Below, one piece after another: positions 7,980-16,984 of a stretch of DNA of 64,000 nucleotides (its first letter is position 1; the number at the start of each line of letters is the position of its first letter). Source of the DNA: Granulicella sp. S156 (GTDB lineage Bacteria; Acidobacteriota; Terriglobia; Terriglobales; Acidobacteriaceae); assembly GCF_009766105.1 (NCBI RefSeq), contig NZ_LMUH01000026.1:609851-673850 (forward strand), written 5' to 3'. A program made the translations under genes and the position numbers. The notes beneath the pieces are model-generated. The model was not told where the DNA came from and made no database searches. It was given only the letters and a program-made list of their open reading frames with translations.

Positions 7980-9329
7980 GTGCCCTGGTTCACCCTCGAA
8001 GAAGACGCCCTTTCGCAGCAGCAGATCGCCGAAGCCTGTACCCGCCTGCTCGCCGAAGCCCGCAACCGCATTAGCGGCAATCTGAAGCGCGTTCTACTGC
8101 TTCCGCCCGATCTCACCCGCGCCCACTCCGGCGCAGGCCACATCACCGAGCTGCTCTATCGCGAACTCGACGCAGCAGGAGCACACGTAGAGGTCATCCC
8201 GACACTCGGCCAGCATGTGCCACACACCGAGGCTGAGAACAAGTGGATGTTCGGCAGCATTCCCAACGACCGCATCTTCGCGCATGACTGGCGCGACGGC
8301 TGCACCCACGTCGGCGTAGTACCGGGCAGCTACGTGGACGCAACCACCGGCGGCGCCGCCGACTGGGACATTCCCATCGACCTGAACACCAAATTGATGA
8401 CAGAACAGTGGGATCTGGTCATCAACATCGGACACGTCGTTCCGCACGAAGTGCTGGGCTTTGCGAACCACAACAAGAACTACTTCATCGGAGTCGCGGG
8501 CAAAGACACCATCTGCGCCTCGCACATCGCCGCCGCGGTCTATGGCATCGAGAACAACCTCGGCTGCCTGGTCACACCGCTGCGCGCCTGCTTCAACTAT
8601 GCCGAAGAGAAGTTCATGAAGGACGTGCCCGACTGCTATATCCAGATCGTCATGCAGCGCGACAAGGAGAATAAGCTCGTCACCAGCGGGCTCTTCGTCG
8701 GCGACGATCTCGAGACCTACCTGCAGGCCGCGCGTCGCAGCCGTGAGCAGAACATCATCGTCTTCGACAAGCCCATCAAAAAGGTGGTCGCCGTCATGCA
8801 GGCCGACGAGTTCCGCGCGACCTGGGTGGCAAACAAGGCTGTCTACCGCACCCGTATGGCCATCGCCGATGGCGGCGAACTGCTCATCATTGCACCGGGA
8901 GTCGAGCGTTTCGGAGAGCAGCCCGAGGTCGATGCCCTGATCCGCAAGTACGGCTACAAGGGCACACCCTATACCCTCGCTCTCTACAAGACCGAAGCCG
9001 ACATGCAGGCGATTCCTCACGGCGTCGCGCACCTCATCCACGGCTCCAGCGAAGGTCGTTTCACCATCACCTACGCCCCCGGCCATCTGACGAAAGCTGA
9101 GATCGAACAGGTCGGCTACAACTATGCCGATCTCGCCGAGGTGCAGGCGCGCTACAATCCCGCAACGATGAAAGAGGGCTGGAACACGATGCCCGACGGC
9201 GAAGAGGTCTTCTACATCTCGACTCCTTCAGCGGGTCTCTGGGCAACGAAAGAGAAGCTCAACGACCCACATCGCCGCGACCTGAGCAGCCCCGAGCAGT
9301 TGGCTGCCGCGGAGAAAGCAACACAGTGA
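7980..9329 (+). CDS. larA: LarA-family nickel-dependent 2-hydroxyacid racemase
   Basis: A 449-residue LarA (DUF2088) protein. Family members racemise lactate or related 2-hydroxyacids using a nickel-pincer nucleotide bound to a lysine. Visible segments are LLPPDLTRAHSGAGHI near the N-terminus (nucleotide region) and the His-rich core NIGHVVPHEVLGFANHNKN with GVAGKDTICASH. The GTG at 7980 is preceded by AAGGAG with six bases spacing. The stop overlaps larE (GTGA). LarE and LarB, which make the cofactor, are encoded directly downstream, so the enzyme should be active. LarA homologues differ in substrate, so lactate is not certain. Confidence 0.9.
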   Translation: MPWFTLEEDALSQQQIAEACTRLLAEARNRISGNLKRVLLLPPDLTRAHSGAGHITELLYRELDAAGAHVEVIPTLGQHVPHTEAENKWMFGSIPNDRIFAHDWRDGCTHVGVVPGSYVDATTGGAADWDIPIDLNTKLMTEQWDLVINIGHVVPHEVLGFANHNKNYFIGVAGKDTICASHIAAAVYGIENNLGCLVTPLRACFNYAEEKFMKDVPDCYIQIVMQRDKENKLVTSGLFVGDDLETYLQAARRSREQNIIVFDKPIKKVVAVMQADEFRATWVANKAVYRTRMAIADGGELLIIAPGVERFGEQPEVDALIRKYGYKGTPYTLALYKTEADMQAIPHGVAHLIHGSSEGRFTITYAPGHLTKAEIEQVGYNYADLAEVQARYNPATMKEGWNTMPDGEEVFYISTPSAGLWATKEKLNDPHRRDLSSPEQLAAAEKATQ

Positions 9330-10210
9330 GCATTCCGACCGACAACGCGACAACACAGGCTCTCGATAACATCGAGAGCCTGCGCGTGGCCTTGCGCACC
9401 ATCCTCGCGCAACACGCCCGGCTGATGGTGGCTTACTCCGGCGGCGTCGACTCTGCCTACCTCGCATGGGAGGCCCACGAAGTGCTCGGCGCGAATATGC
9501 TCGCGGTCATCGCCGACTCACCCAGCCTGCCCCGCAAGGAATTGGCTGCCGCCATCGCCTTTGCGGAATTCCATGCAATACCGCTGCACATTCTGCAAAC
9601 CCACGAGATGGAGCGCGCCGACTACGTACGCAACGATGGGCAGCGCTGCTTCCACTGCAAAGACGAACTCTTCGACGCCATGGAAGCTCTGCGCGCCGAG
9701 CTCGGCTTCGCCACCATCGCCTATGGCCGCAACACCGATGACTCCGGTGACTTCCGCCCCGGCCAGAAAGCCGCGGAACTGCATCACGCGGCGGCACCCT
9801 TAGCCGAGGCCGGACTGGGCAAGCAGGCGATCCGCGCTCTGGCGCAAGCAGCAAACCTGAGCGTGTGGGACAAACCGGCATCCGCATGCCTGTCATCGCG
9901 TCTGGAGTATGGACGACCCGTAAGTCGTGAGGCGCTGCTGCAGGTCGAGCAGGCTGAAGATGCGCTGCACGAGCTCGGCTTTCTCAGCGTGCGTGTGCGG
10001 CACCATGGTGAGCTGGCACGCGTTGAACTGGATCGCAACACACTCGCACAGGGGCTGACGCTGGCCATGCTGGACCGCATCACAACCGCCGTGAAAGCCG
10101 CGGGATTCACCTATGTCACGCTCGACACACAGGGTTATCGCTCCGGTTCGATGAACGCTGTTCTGCCGGTCGAGATGTTGATGGGAGCGCGTTCCAGCCA
10201 TGCGTCGTGA
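9326..10210 (+). CDS. larE: LarE, sulfur transferase for nickel-pincer cofactor
   Basis: A 294-residue ATP-pyrophosphatase with PP-loop SGGVDS at residues 38-43. LarE converts the dicarboxylated pyridinium mononucleotide to its dithiocarboxylate form. Cys188 in KPASACLSSR sits where the sacrificial cysteine of Lactobacillus LarE lies. Two more cysteines, Cys108 and Cys111 (RCFHC), form a CxxC. The three-cysteine set matches LarE proteins that hold an iron-sulfur cluster and need not sacrifice their own sulfur; that reading is inference from family knowledge. It overlaps larA by four bases and larB by eleven. Confidence 0.92.
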   Translation: MSIPTDNATTQALDNIESLRVALRTILAQHARLMVAYSGGVDSAYLAWEAHEVLGANMLAVIADSPSLPRKELAAAIAFAEFHAIPLHILQTHEMERADYVRNDGQRCFHCKDELFDAMEALRAELGFATIAYGRNTDDSGDFRPGQKAAELHHAAAPLAEAGLGKQAIRALAQAANLSVWDKPASACLSSRLEYGRPVSREALLQVEQAEDALHELGFLSVRVRHHGELARVELDRNTLAQGLTLAMLDRITTAVKAAGFTYVTLDTQGYRSGSMNAVLPVEMLMGARSSHAS

Positions 10211-10958
10211 GGCCGTGCTCGAGCTGCTGCGGCAGCTCGAAGCGAACAAGACCACCCCTGAAAAGGTCGCCGACAGGCTGGCCTCACTGCCCTTCGAAGA
10301 CCTCGGCTTCGCCAAGCTCGACCACCATCGATCCCTCCGTTCGGGAATGCCGGAGGTTGTCTTCGCTGCCGGCAAGACGCCACAGCAGGTCGCATCCATC
10401 TTTGCGAAACTCACGGCCAGCGGTATAAGCGTGCTGGCCACCCGCGCAACACAGGAACACTTCTCCGCCGTCCGCGATATCGTACCCACGGCGCAGCACA
10501 GTGAACTCGCCCACTGCATCACACTCGCCCAGAACGCTCCACCTACGCAGGGCCACGTCGCCGTCGTCTGCGCAGGCACTAGCGATCTGCCCATCGCGGA
10601 GGAAGCCGCTGTTACCGCGGAGATCTTCGGCGCGGAGGTCACGCGCATCAACGATGTGGGAGTGGCGGGGCTGCACCGCCTGCTGGCTCAACTCGACAAG
10701 TTGCGGACCGCCGATGCCATCGTCTGCTGCGCCGGCATGGAAGGAGCGTTGCCCAGCGTCGTCGGCGGACTCGTGGAGGCCCCGGTAATCGCTGTGCCAA
10801 CCAGCGTTGGCTACGGTGCTGCGTTTGAAGGTGTCGCGGCGCTGTTGGGGATGTTGAATGCCTGCTCGCCGAATATCACAGTGGTCAATATCGACAACGG
10901 GTTTGGCGCAGGCTATGTGGCAACACTGATCGCTCGCGGACCCCGCAATTCACGCTAA
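10200..10958 (+). CDS. larB: LarB, nicotinate-dinucleotide carboxylase/hydrolase
   Basis: A 252-residue LarB/PurE-like protein. LarB carboxylates and hydrolyses nicotinic acid adenine dinucleotide in the first step of nickel-pincer cofactor synthesis. The C-terminal half carries the PurE-like core: VVCAGTSDLPIAEEAAVTAE, GMEGALPSVVGGLVEAPVIA and PTSVGYGAAFEGVAAL. The N-terminal segment EDLGFAKLDHHRSLRSGMPE is typical of LarB. It ends the larA-larE-larB operon and its stop overlaps the convergent next gene by four bases. LarC, which inserts nickel, is not encoded beside it. Confidence 0.92.
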   Translation: MRREAVLELLRQLEANKTTPEKVADRLASLPFEDLGFAKLDHHRSLRSGMPEVVFAAGKTPQQVASIFAKLTASGISVLATRATQEHFSAVRDIVPTAQHSELAHCITLAQNAPPTQGHVAVVCAGTSDLPIAEEAAVTAEIFGAEVTRINDVGVAGLHRLLAQLDKLRTADAIVCCAGMEGALPSVVGGLVEAPVIAVPTSVGYGAAFEGVAALLGMLNACSPNITVVNIDNGFGAGYVATLIARGPRNSR

Positions 10959-11863
10959 TTCGGCTGAGCCTCCAGGCGAATCTGGCGCCAGACGCGATAG
11001 TGTGAAGCTTCGCCACAGGTTGCAAGGTCAGCGTCGTCGCAGGTTCGCTCCAGAACATCTACAGGGTTGTCCATGGTGGCGGAGAGGATACGGCCCGATA
11101 GCAACGAAATCTTGATATCAGCTTCAAAGGTCTCGAGACCAATGCCGGCAATATACTTCCCCTCCTGGGTCTTTTCCACCTGTACCCAGTTGTTCGGCCT
11201 GGAGCCGACGGGCTTGAGCATCCACGCAGTGGGCAACTTAAGTTGAAGTTCCGCAGGAGGAACGTGACGCACAATCAGTATGGCCGTGTGCGCTGCCTCG
11301 TCGACCGACTGTAGCGAGATGTCGAAGTCGATGACATCCTGACCAAGAAGAACGTGAGTGCCATAGGCCCAGGAGTTGGGGACGCTGCGTTTGACGAAGA
11401 CATGATCGCCCACATGGATAAGGTCTTTTTGCCGCATCGCGAGCTGGACATCGGCGTAGAACGTAAGCAGGTCGGCGATGGGGCCGATGAGCACCGGCTG
11501 CACCGTTCTAAGGCTGGGCATGGCGAGACGATAGCCCGGATCGAGGGATACAGTCTGTTGAAGCTGCTGACTTTCAGGTGAGAGGGTGAAGGCTTCCCCG
11601 TCGCTATGGACATCTGACCAGTGAAATTGTTCGACGAAATTCCCTGAGGCATCCTTTGTTACGAGCCCCTTTGCAACGGCATCATATCGGCGGGTCGTGG
11701 ATTGGCCTTCGTTGATTCCTTGCATTCTGTAGACAAGGGATTCGCCTTGTTCATAGTGCCGGGCGAGTGTGGGTTGGGTCACAGGAACAACTATCGTCTG
11801 CGAGAAAAGCGCGAAGGACCCTGACAGGGTAAGACAAAGGACGAGTCGAGCGAAGCGACGCAC
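10955..11863 (-). CDS. Secreted protein of unknown function
   Basis: A 302-residue protein with a signal peptide (residues 1-21, LVLCLTLSGSFALFS). The GTG start at 11863 has AAAGGAG four bases upstream. The mature part is beta-rich with no domain I recognise. It has two late cysteines (CDDADLATC) that could form a disulfide, and a closing segment YRVWRQIRLE. It is convergent with larB and downstream of the M23 peptidase gene on the same strand. No function is proposed. Confidence 0.7.
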   Translation of the reverse strand: MRRFARLVLCLTLSGSFALFSQTIVVPVTQPTLARHYEQGESLVYRMQGINEGQSTTRRYDAVAKGLVTKDASGNFVEQFHWSDVHSDGEAFTLSPESQQLQQTVSLDPGYRLAMPSLRTVQPVLIGPIADLLTFYADVQLAMRQKDLIHVGDHVFVKRSVPNSWAYGTHVLLGQDVIDFDISLQSVDEAAHTAILIVRHVPPAELQLKLPTAWMLKPVGSRPNNWVQVEKTQEGKYIAGIGLETFEADIKISLLSGRILSATMDNPVDVLERTCDDADLATCGEASHYRVWRQIRLEAQPN

Positions 11864-11898
11864 AGAACTCCTTTGATTGCTTTACAGATGCAAGGTAT

Positions 11899-12933
11899 TT
11901 ACAGTCCGCCTGCCGGTCCGCCGCCAAGCTGCGCCATGGTCGTCCGCAGATACTTATGCGGGTTTACGGCAGTGCCGCGAACCTGGACTTCGTAGTGCAG
12001 GTGCGAACCGGTCGCCCTGCCGCTGTGGCCGACGAAGCCAATTACCTGCCCCTTCACCACTTCCTGCCCCTCGGTCACGTTGTAGCCCTGCAGATGGCCA
12101 TACACCGTGACAATACCGTTTCCATGATCGATCTGGATCTCGCGGCCATAGCCCGTACCCAGGCTTGCCTTTACAACACGGCCATTGGCAGGAGCATGCA
12201 CCGGTGTGCCATCGGGTGAAGTGATATCGACGCCCTTATGGAATTCGCCGACCCCCATGCCCAGCACGGGGTCTTCACGCTGGCCAAAACCGCTGTTGAT
12301 TGGGCCAAGAATGGGCCACATATCCGGCATATTGACGGAGTCCGAATCGGCGTCAAGGCTGGCAAAGCCGCTCAATACGCCACGAGCGCCAAGGTTCTGA
12401 TCCAGGCCCTGCCCGATATTCCGTGCCGCCAGGCCTTGAGCAGCCGTGGTCCGAAGTGCATAAAAGGTGTCGAGCGACTTGTAGTAGCTGTCATCTGTAA
12501 GGTCGGCAGAGTCGTCCGTGAGGGGGGCCTTAGCAGCGTCGACGGCAGGAGTCTTAGCGGCATGCGAACCGTGCGACATCGTGAGTTTGCCCGCAGTCAA
12601 ACCATAGATCGCGGAGACCTCGTTGGCCAGCGAACCGAGACTGGCGGCCTGCACATCTTTCTCGTGCGCGGTCTTTTCGAGGTGCGCGTAGTCCTTGCGG
12701 GTAAGCGCCAGTTCGTCACGCAGGTGGTTGATCGTCTCGGCCTTGGCCAGCATGCGCGAATAGGAACCCGCCATGCCCGCGATCGTGAACATACCGACGA
12801 TCGCCGCTACGACAAACACAGTTACGTAGCGCATGGGAACCAGGACACGATCCACCGTGCCGTTCTCTCCGCGTGTGACGTATACGATGTAGCGTTTTTT
12901 CAAAGCGATGACAGCCTCGTACCGGTTTCGCAC
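11899..12933 (-). CDS. M23-family (LytM) zinc metallopeptidase, membrane anchored
   Basis: A 344-residue protein with one transmembrane span (about 36-56), a coiled-coil stretch (about 60-95) and a C-terminal M23 domain (about 215-330). Zinc and catalytic motifs are HKGVD, VYGHL and HLHYEV. M23 enzymes cut peptidoglycan cross-links or, when paired with coiled coils, activate amidases. All ligands are present, so activity is expected. The start is uncertain: the GTG at 12933 lacks a clear ribosome site, while a TTG at 12903 would give MKKRYIVYV, a common start for these proteins. The 261 bases upstream hold no gene I can support. Confidence 0.88.
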   Translation of the reverse strand: MRNRYEAVIALKKRYIVYVTRGENGTVDRVLVPMRYVTVFVVAAIVGMFTIAGMAGSYSRMLAKAETINHLRDELALTRKDYAHLEKTAHEKDVQAASLGSLANEVSAIYGLTAGKLTMSHGSHAAKTPAVDAAKAPLTDDSADLTDDSYYKSLDTFYALRTTAAQGLAARNIGQGLDQNLGARGVLSGFASLDADSDSVNMPDMWPILGPINSGFGQREDPVLGMGVGEFHKGVDITSPDGTPVHAPANGRVVKASLGTGYGREIQIDHGNGIVTVYGHLQGYNVTEGQEVVKGQVIGFVGHSGRATGSHLHYEVQVRGTAVNPHKYLRTTMAQLGGGPAGGL

Positions 12934-13194
12934 AACTGTAGAATGCAGCTTACAAATACCGGGCGATGTTCTTACTGGCGAGCAAACCCGACACGAAAGT
13001 AAAAGTCAGACTCAGCTCACTGAAACCCAACAGCCTCTCCAAGGTGAGCAGATTAGCTCTTTTCATCTTAACGGAGCGCGGCCTTGACGACAACCCTGAA
13101 TGGAGGAATGGGCATCCGATTACGCCGATTTATGCTGAGGTACTGAGTCGCCGAAAACCCGGCAAAATCATTCGCGGCACCCGTTAATAGCGCG

Positions 13195-14544
13195 CTAGTT
13201 GCCGCATTCGGCCAGCGGGGCCAACTTTGTGCCGAACTGATGAAGAGCGTCGTCGAGTGTTTTTTCGGTTTCCGCGAGGGATTTAGCGCCAACAACCACC
13301 GCTTTGGGCGTGCCACAAACCTCCAACCGTTCTCCCTGGCTTCCCGTAAGTTGTTCAAAAATAGCTGGATCGCCATACATGGGCACCCCGCCGATCAAAA
13401 CAAGCTGGAGATCCTGGGGAGAGGCGTGTGTAAGGCTCCAGTAAGCGTCCTGCCCACTCTTGCGGACAACCATAAGGTCTGCGGCATGGCCGGCGGCAAG
13501 CGAACCTAGTTGTCCCGATAGCCCTACCAGCTCCGCCGCATTCGACGTGGCCATGAGCACCAGGTCGCGTTCGGTAAAGAGCGGGGGCGATTGCGTCTGG
13601 TTCCAGATAGAGGCATAGTTCAACTCTCCCAGGAGGCCATCGCTGCCGGTAGGACTCCAGTCCGGGGCCAGCGCTATGCGCACACCAGCAGACTGCGCGG
13701 CGGCAACATTGGCGGTATCGCCGTAGAGTTCGATGTTGCTCCGCGGAGACCAGATAAAGCCGACATCCTGCTTCGCCATCTCCGCAAAGTCTTCGGGCTT
13801 CAGCGCAACACCGTGGATGAGCGAGACTCCGGGCCGAAGCAGGCCGCGGCCTTTGAGCATCGTGAATTCGCGCGCCGCCGAGGCATCATTCGGTGCACCT
13901 TCCGCCACATGGATCAGAAGCGCACCGCGAGGCTGCGCCGAAAGAACCTCTTTAGCGGCAATCAATTCCGGCTCACTCATCTGGAAAGGAAAGACGTCAT
14001 AGAGAATCTTCCCCAAATGCCCGAAAGAGCCGTCTAGTTCCGGGTCGTAGTCGAGGTTGCGAGCCAAACCGTGTACACAAGAAAGATGCGGGCTACCGGT
14101 TACGCTGGTCTCTCCTTCGGAGATGGCTTTGACCTCCGCGTAGCGTTCCATCTCGCACTCCAGCCCTTCTTTGACCAAGGCATCGTGAGGCACTGTCAGC
14201 AGTATTTTGCTAATGGGCTTTTGCTGCCAGTCGTAACGGCTGCCGAACTCCTGGATGGGCTTCCAGCGAGGCAGGACATTCCACGTAAGGTGGTTATGCA
14301 GATCGATCAGGCCGGGCGCGATGACACCATCGGTATGCACCACCTTCGTTCCCGCAGGCAGCTTGACGTCGGCGCCCGACGCAAGGATGCGGCCGTTCTG
14401 GATGAGCACCGTGCCCTGCGGAACAACCTCCTGCGGTGTGACCAAGGTGCCGATCAAAGCGATGGGCGTCTTTTGCGCTGGTGAAGCAAACGGCACAAAC
14501 AACAGACAGACAATGCAACACAACCGGAACAGTCTTCGGTGCAT
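13195..14544 (-). CDS. Secreted amidohydrolase
   Basis: About 449 residues. A signal peptide (MHRRLFRLCCIVCLLFVPFASPAQ) precedes an amidohydrolase of the imidazolonepropionase/prolidase-like type. Metal-site motifs are LIDLHNHL, LLIHVAEG, SLIHGVAL and the Asp in ALAPDWSPTGS. The last 70 residues include a dimer-like tail after the barrel. Many secreted acidobacterial and bacteroidete homologues exist with unknown substrates. I chose the ATG at 14544 (14553 is possible); a longer frame to 14655 would overlap the divergent thiL promoter. Confidence 0.82.
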   Translation of the reverse strand: MHRRLFRLCCIVCLLFVPFASPAQKTPIALIGTLVTPQEVVPQGTVLIQNGRILASGADVKLPAGTKVVHTDGVIAPGLIDLHNHLTWNVLPRWKPIQEFGSRYDWQQKPISKILLTVPHDALVKEGLECEMERYAEVKAISEGETSVTGSPHLSCVHGLARNLDYDPELDGSFGHLGKILYDVFPFQMSEPELIAAKEVLSAQPRGALLIHVAEGAPNDASAAREFTMLKGRGLLRPGVSLIHGVALKPEDFAEMAKQDVGFIWSPRSNIELYGDTANVAAAQSAGVRIALAPDWSPTGSDGLLGELNYASIWNQTQSPPLFTERDLVLMATSNAAELVGLSGQLGSLAAGHAADLMVVRKSGQDAYWSLTHASPQDLQLVLIGGVPMYGDPAIFEQLTGSQGERLEVCGTPKAVVVGAKSLAETEKTLDDALHQFGTKLAPLAECGN

Positions 14545-14670
14545 TCGGCGCATAAGACCCTCAAAGGAAGCTACAGCGGATGGGAGATGGCAACAGCGTG
14601 TCTGCGAGTCTACAGCACGGATACGCGACGAAAATCGGCGATTTGTTGCGAGCAAAGTATCCTGAGATTC

Positions 14671-15714
14671 ATGTCGCGCTCTTCTCCAGTCCGGAATTCA
14701 TCTTCACGTGTAGGTGGTGAACTTGCGCTGATCGAGCACATTCGCCGGCGGGCGGGTGACGGGCCTGCAACGTCCCTGCGGCTGGGCATCGGTGACGACT
14801 GCGCCATCCTGCGCCCTCGTGCCGGGCAAGACCTGCTGGTAACGACGGACTTCTCGCTCGAAGGGCGGCACTTCCGCCGTGATTGGCACACACCGGAGTC
14901 GATTGGGCACCGCGCCCTGGCCCGTGGGTTAAGCGATCTGGCGGCGATGGGGGCTCGCCCGATGGCAGCGTTTCTCTCGCTCGGCCTGCCACGTAGCGTG
15001 GCACAAGATGCGGATTGGCTCGATGGCTTTCTGGATGGACTGCTGGGGCTTGCGGCGCAGCATGGCGTGCCGCTCGCGGGCGGCGATACGTCAGAGTCGC
15101 CCAGCGAGCATGTGCTGGCCGACATCGTTCTCCTGGGCTCCGCGCCGCAAGGGCGTGCGCTGCGCCGCTCCGGGGCTAGGGTTGGCGATCTGATTTACTG
15201 CACAGGAGCGATCGGCGGCGCAGCGGTGGGGTTGTCGCGCTTGCAGAACAAAGGCAAAGATTCTGGACGAAGAAAGCAACAGTCACAGAGCACCTCGGAG
15301 AATCCGCATCTCTTTCCTCAGCCGCGACTGGCGGCGGGGCGGGCGCTGCTGCGGCGTAAGCTGGCGACAGCCTGCATCGATACCAGCGATGGACTTTCCA
15401 CCGACCTGACTCATCTGTGCAAGGCCTCGGGGGTGAACGCGGAGGTGGATGCTGCTCGCCTTCCGCTGCATTCACTCGCTGAGCAACTCGGTGCGGGTGC
15501 AGCGTTGTCAGCGGCTCTGCATGGCGGCGAAGATTATGAGCTTCTGTTCACCGCCAAAGCCTCCGCGAAGATGCCGCGCAGTCTGGGCGGTGTAGCGATT
15601 ACATGCATTGGCCGCATCGTGACAAAGAAACGTAATGCGCCGCCGATAACCCTGATTGCGGCCGATGGCTCGCGGTCTGCGCTTGCGCCACAGGGATGGG
15701 AGCATCTGCAATGA
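14671..15714 (+). CDS. thiL: Thiamine-monophosphate kinase
   Basis: A 347-residue ThiL, which phosphorylates thiamine monophosphate to thiamine pyrophosphate. Motifs are GIGDDCAIL (ATP/Mg), TTDFSLEGRHFRRDWH, GHRALARGLSDLAAMGA, CIDTSDGLSTDL and GGEDYELLF. The ATG at 14671 fits homologues; the frame extends to 14539 but that part overlaps the divergent amidohydrolase start. A hydrophilic insert (NKGKDSGRRKQQSQSTSE) lengthens the linker between the two halves before PQPRLAAGRALL. Its stop overlaps the next gene (ATGA). Confidence 0.93.
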   Translation: MSRSSPVRNSSSRVGGELALIEHIRRRAGDGPATSLRLGIGDDCAILRPRAGQDLLVTTDFSLEGRHFRRDWHTPESIGHRALARGLSDLAAMGARPMAAFLSLGLPRSVAQDADWLDGFLDGLLGLAAQHGVPLAGGDTSESPSEHVLADIVLLGSAPQGRALRRSGARVGDLIYCTGAIGGAAVGLSRLQNKGKDSGRRKQQSQSTSENPHLFPQPRLAAGRALLRRKLATACIDTSDGLSTDLTHLCKASGVNAEVDAARLPLHSLAEQLGAGAALSAALHGGEDYELLFTAKASAKMPRSLGGVAITCIGRIVTKKRNAPPITLIAADGSRSALAPQGWEHLQ

Positions 15715-16289
15715 GCGCGATCGTGCACGAATCATTTCCGCATACGTGGTCGGCACAAGTGTTGGCATCGCCACCGTTGATCGCTCCCGCGCGGCAGTTC
15801 GTGTATCCGCTCTACGTGCCCGGGGAAGAAGATGCCATGGCCCGTGGAGCCTTGCTGCTCCATGTGAAACCTGCCGTGGGTGGAGCTTTCCTCGCAACCT
15901 GCGCCCTCGGGTTCCGCGACCCATCCCTCCCCTCTGGTGTTTACGCGTGTCCGCGCGGGGATGACATGCTGGCAGTCGCGGGAGGCTACGCGTATCTCGT
16001 CGACACGCTACAGCCGGAGCGTTGCCTGCATCTCCCGCTGCGTCCAGTGACACAGGTTCTCGCTGCGCCTGACGAAGGCCTGTTGCTGCTGGCAGGATTT
16101 CACCATGTTGCAGCCGTTAGTACCGAGGGGTTGCTGTGGCAGAGTGGACGTCTGAGTTGGGAGGGCGTGCAGCTTGGCGAGGTCTCCCAAGGGAAACTGC
16201 ACGGCACTGGATGGAACATGAAGACAGACCGGGACGTTCCATTCGTACTCGACTTGAGCACGGGTCTGCATACGGGTGGCGGGTTTTAG
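15711..16289 (+). CDS. Conserved-looking protein of unknown function, coupled to thiL
   Basis: A 192-residue protein with no signal peptide, rich in beta-strand and aromatic residues. Recognisable stretches such as ARGALLLHVKPAVGGAFLATCALGF and GGYAYLVDTL do not lead me to a family. The ATG overlaps the thiL stop, so expression is tied to thiL. A palindromic repeat follows the stop. Confidence 0.65.
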   Translation: MSAIVHESFPHTWSAQVLASPPLIAPARQFVYPLYVPGEEDAMARGALLLHVKPAVGGAFLATCALGFRDPSLPSGVYACPRGDDMLAVAGGYAYLVDTLQPERCLHLPLRPVTQVLAAPDEGLLLLAGFHHVAAVSTEGLLWQSGRLSWEGVQLGEVSQGKLHGTGWNMKTDRDVPFVLDLSTGLHTGGGF

Positions 16290-16301
16290 ACCGAACCCAG
16301 A

Positions 16302-16342
16302 CCGGGTGCCCCATCCTCGACGCGCGGCAGGGTGGGCACCCG
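16302..16342. repeat. Palindromic repeat, GTGCCCCATCTT family, copy 2
   Basis: Arms CGGGTGCCC and GGGCACCCG enclose a CATCC/GGGTG inner stem with a short loop. It lies between convergent genes (the thiL partner and rsmD), where a two-way terminator would be expected. Confidence 0.7.
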
Positions 16343-16372
16343 ACCTGAGCAGTTACGACGGATACCTGTCCG

Positions 16373-16936
16373 CTACGGTTGCACCTGATAAAAGCTCAAA
16401 GCCGCATCCCCCTGTTCAAGCACACGCATGCGCTTGAGGTTGCCGTAGCTTTCCGCGAGAGACTTCTTGCGAGCGTGCTCTGCAATCACAACCGCACCCT
16501 CTGCCAATAGCGTTGCGTGATTCTGCGCCAGGAAATTCAACGTTGCGGTGTAGTCTTCGGCAGCCTCATACGGCGGATCGAGGAAGATGACATCGGCGGT
16601 GCGAGCGTTTTTAAGCATCGACTGAAGCAGACGTCCGACGCTGCGGTCCTCGATCGCATAGCCACCCTGAAGCTTCAGCGCGGCGACGTTCGCGCGAATG
16701 GCTGCGACAGCAGGAGGAGCCTTCTCGGCGAACCAGCAGAACGCCGCGCCACGACTCAGGGCTTCGATGCCTACTGCACCGGAGCCCGCATAGAGATCGG
16801 CGAAGCGAGCGCCTTCGATACGCGGCGCTAGGACGTTGAACAGCGTTTCACGAAGGCGGTCGCTCGTGGGCCGGGTCGCGAGACCACGTGGCGACTGCAA
16901 GACCCTCGACCGGAATTTACCTGCAATCACACGCAT
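16373..16936 (-). CDS. rsmD: 16S rRNA (guanine(966)-N2)-methyltransferase
   Basis: A 187-residue RsmD, which methylates G966 of 16S rRNA in the small subunit. The ATG at 16936 gives the standard start MRVIAGKFRSR. SAM-binding motif I is ADLYAGSGAVGIEALSRG, and the catalytic motif is IFLDPPY. The N-terminal RPTSDRLRETLFNVL is diagnostic. A longer frame to 17050 overlaps the divergent protease-like gene and is rejected. Confidence 0.95.
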   Translation of the reverse strand: MRVIAGKFRSRVLQSPRGLATRPTSDRLRETLFNVLAPRIEGARFADLYAGSGAVGIEALSRGAAFCWFAEKAPPAVAAIRANVAALKLQGGYAIEDRSVGRLLQSMLKNARTADVIFLDPPYEAAEDYTATLNFLAQNHATLLAEGAVVIAEHARKKSLAESYGNLKRMRVLEQGDAALSFYQVQP

Positions 16937-16984
16937 CGTATCCGAGGATACAGTGGACAACTGAGAACTCGGAGCAAGCCTACA

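Noticed and set aside
8094-9086. A 330-codon minus-strand open frame
   Set aside because: It mirrors larA, whose motifs and operon context are clear.
12934-13194. Short plus-strand open frame at 12966-13187
   Set aside because: No ribosome site, no recognisable features, and it overlaps the promoter side of the M23 gene. I see nothing firm in this gap.
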